A stretch of DNA of 34,620 nt from Clostridiales bacterium (GTDB lineage Bacteria; Bacillota; Clostridia; Christensenellales; Aristaeellaceae), in contig SFGO01000019.1 of assembly GCA_004556545.1 (NCBI GenBank), positions 1-34,620 on the forward strand. The letters are read 5' to 3'. The position numbers and the translations under genes are program-made. How positions within the stretch are numbered: the stretch's first letter is position 1; every line of letters begins with the position of its first letter. The notes beneath the pieces were generated by a model that did not search any database, was not told the origin of the DNA, and was given only the letters and a program-made list of their open reading frames with translations. This document shows, one piece after another, positions 34,138 through 34,620 of this stretch.

Positions 34138-34620
34138 GGGGAATAGGGCGGAGGATAGAATTCGGCGGGGGAAGGGGGAATCCTGCCGGAGGGGGGATGG
34201 GGCGAGTGCGGGCCGCAGGCGCATAACCCCGTCCCATGGGTACGCCGACTCCCCGAAGGGGTGCAGGGGGCGAGCGGAAAGCCCCCTGCCAGCAACATTA
34301 GGCGAAGCTTTTGCCGAAAGCAGTCCTCCATGGTGGGGCCTGACGCGCCGACTCCGGCGCTGGAGAAGGGGTGCCGCCCGTGGGCGCTCTATTGTTTCGG
34401 TTGGCGATCCGAAGGGGGTGCAGGGGGGCGAGCGGAAAGCCACCCTGCTAGCATGACAAGAGACAACTTTGCCGTAAGCAATTTCCCCATGGTGGGGTCT
34501 GACGCGCCGACTCCGGCGCGGAGTGGGACTTGCCGTCCCAAGGGGCGCTCACACTTTTCTTTCGGTGGCGAAAGAAAAGTGTGCAAAAGAAAGCCAGCGG
34601 CACGGCGACTCCGGGAAAAA
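34138..34620. repeat. Intergenic repeat block at the right edge
   Basis: About 480 bp without a supportable gene. It holds two diverged copies of a roughly 157-bp unit (from about 34258 and 34414), each with a GAGCGGAAA-loop hairpin (34263-34289, 34420-34448) and a GCGCCG-ACTC-CGGCGC hairpin (34345-34360, 34503-34520), then the 79-bp repeat shared with 27731-27809. The block runs on past the window. Confidence 0.75.
34542..34620. repeat. 79-bp dispersed repeat, copy 2
   Basis: Second copy of the sequence at 27731-27809, in the same orientation, with three mismatches. The perfect 15-bp hairpin is at 34550-34564/34569-34583. Cut by the window edge. Confidence 0.85.

Overview
The window looks like a chromosome segment of a Gram-positive, Clostridia-like (Firmicutes) bacterium, probably a gut anaerobe. 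This is inferred from strong AGGAGG-type ribosome binding sites, promoters of the TTGC(A/T)T-17-TATAAT type, LplA/LplB/YtcP-type sugar transport, a DUF1846 protein, cellobiose phosphorylase, and G+C-rich intergenic repeat families. No species can be named from the sequence alone.

Layout. (1) 1-230: a dense array of perfect hairpins and a plus-strand terminator at the window edge. (2) 234-1253 (-): an SDR-family NAD(P)-dependent epimerase/reductase with a clear promoter. (3) 1397-2208: debris, made of a degraded DDE transposase and the 3' tail of a gene whose front is gone. (4) 2243-13169 (+): a tightly packed four-gene operon, the most interesting part of the window. It encodes a phosphoesterase-like protein that has lost its metal-binding motifs, a giant membrane-anchored YhaN/SMC-like ATPase, a BrxL-type Lon-related AAA+ protein, and a zinc-ribbon protein with two CbxX/SpoVK-type AAA+ modules. 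The operon is less G+C-rich than its surroundings, follows transposon debris, and contains a hallmark BREX gene without the BREX methylase (PglX) or alkaline-phosphatase-like PglZ. I read it as a candidate genome-defence or DNA-conflict system that I cannot match to a named type.

(5) 13460-23350: a carbohydrate-uptake locus. A two-membrane-segment AraC-type regulator (-) diverges from an operon of sugar-binding protein, two permeases, a FAD-dependent oxidoreductase and a GH2 beta-mannosidase-like enzyme. The GH2 gene is interrupted by one in-frame TAG. Two direct repeats 42 bp apart end at the -35 box of the operon promoter and are likely AraC sites. (6) 23528-24616: a secreted SH3-like protein, lower in G+C. 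(7) 24795-24871 (-): tRNA-Val(GAC) with its own promoter and terminator. (8) 25072-26553 (-): a DUF1846 protein, divergent from a small HExxH putative metallopeptidase (26743-27447, +).

(9) 27448-28380: about 0.9 kb of intergenic repeats and hairpins. (10) 28381-30819 (-): GH94 cellobiose phosphorylase, divergent from an overlapping pair encoding a tandem-GNAT protein and a YgjP/SprT-like metallopeptidase (31162-32659, +). (11) 32672-34111 (-): an amino-acid ABC transporter ATPase and permease without a binding protein. (12) 34138-34620: more copies of the same repeats, including a 79-bp sequence shared nearly perfectly with 27731-27809.

The mannoside-type uptake operon and the cellobiose phosphorylase together suggest growth on plant beta-glycans (inference). 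The four-gene ATPase operon is the part most likely to be new biology.
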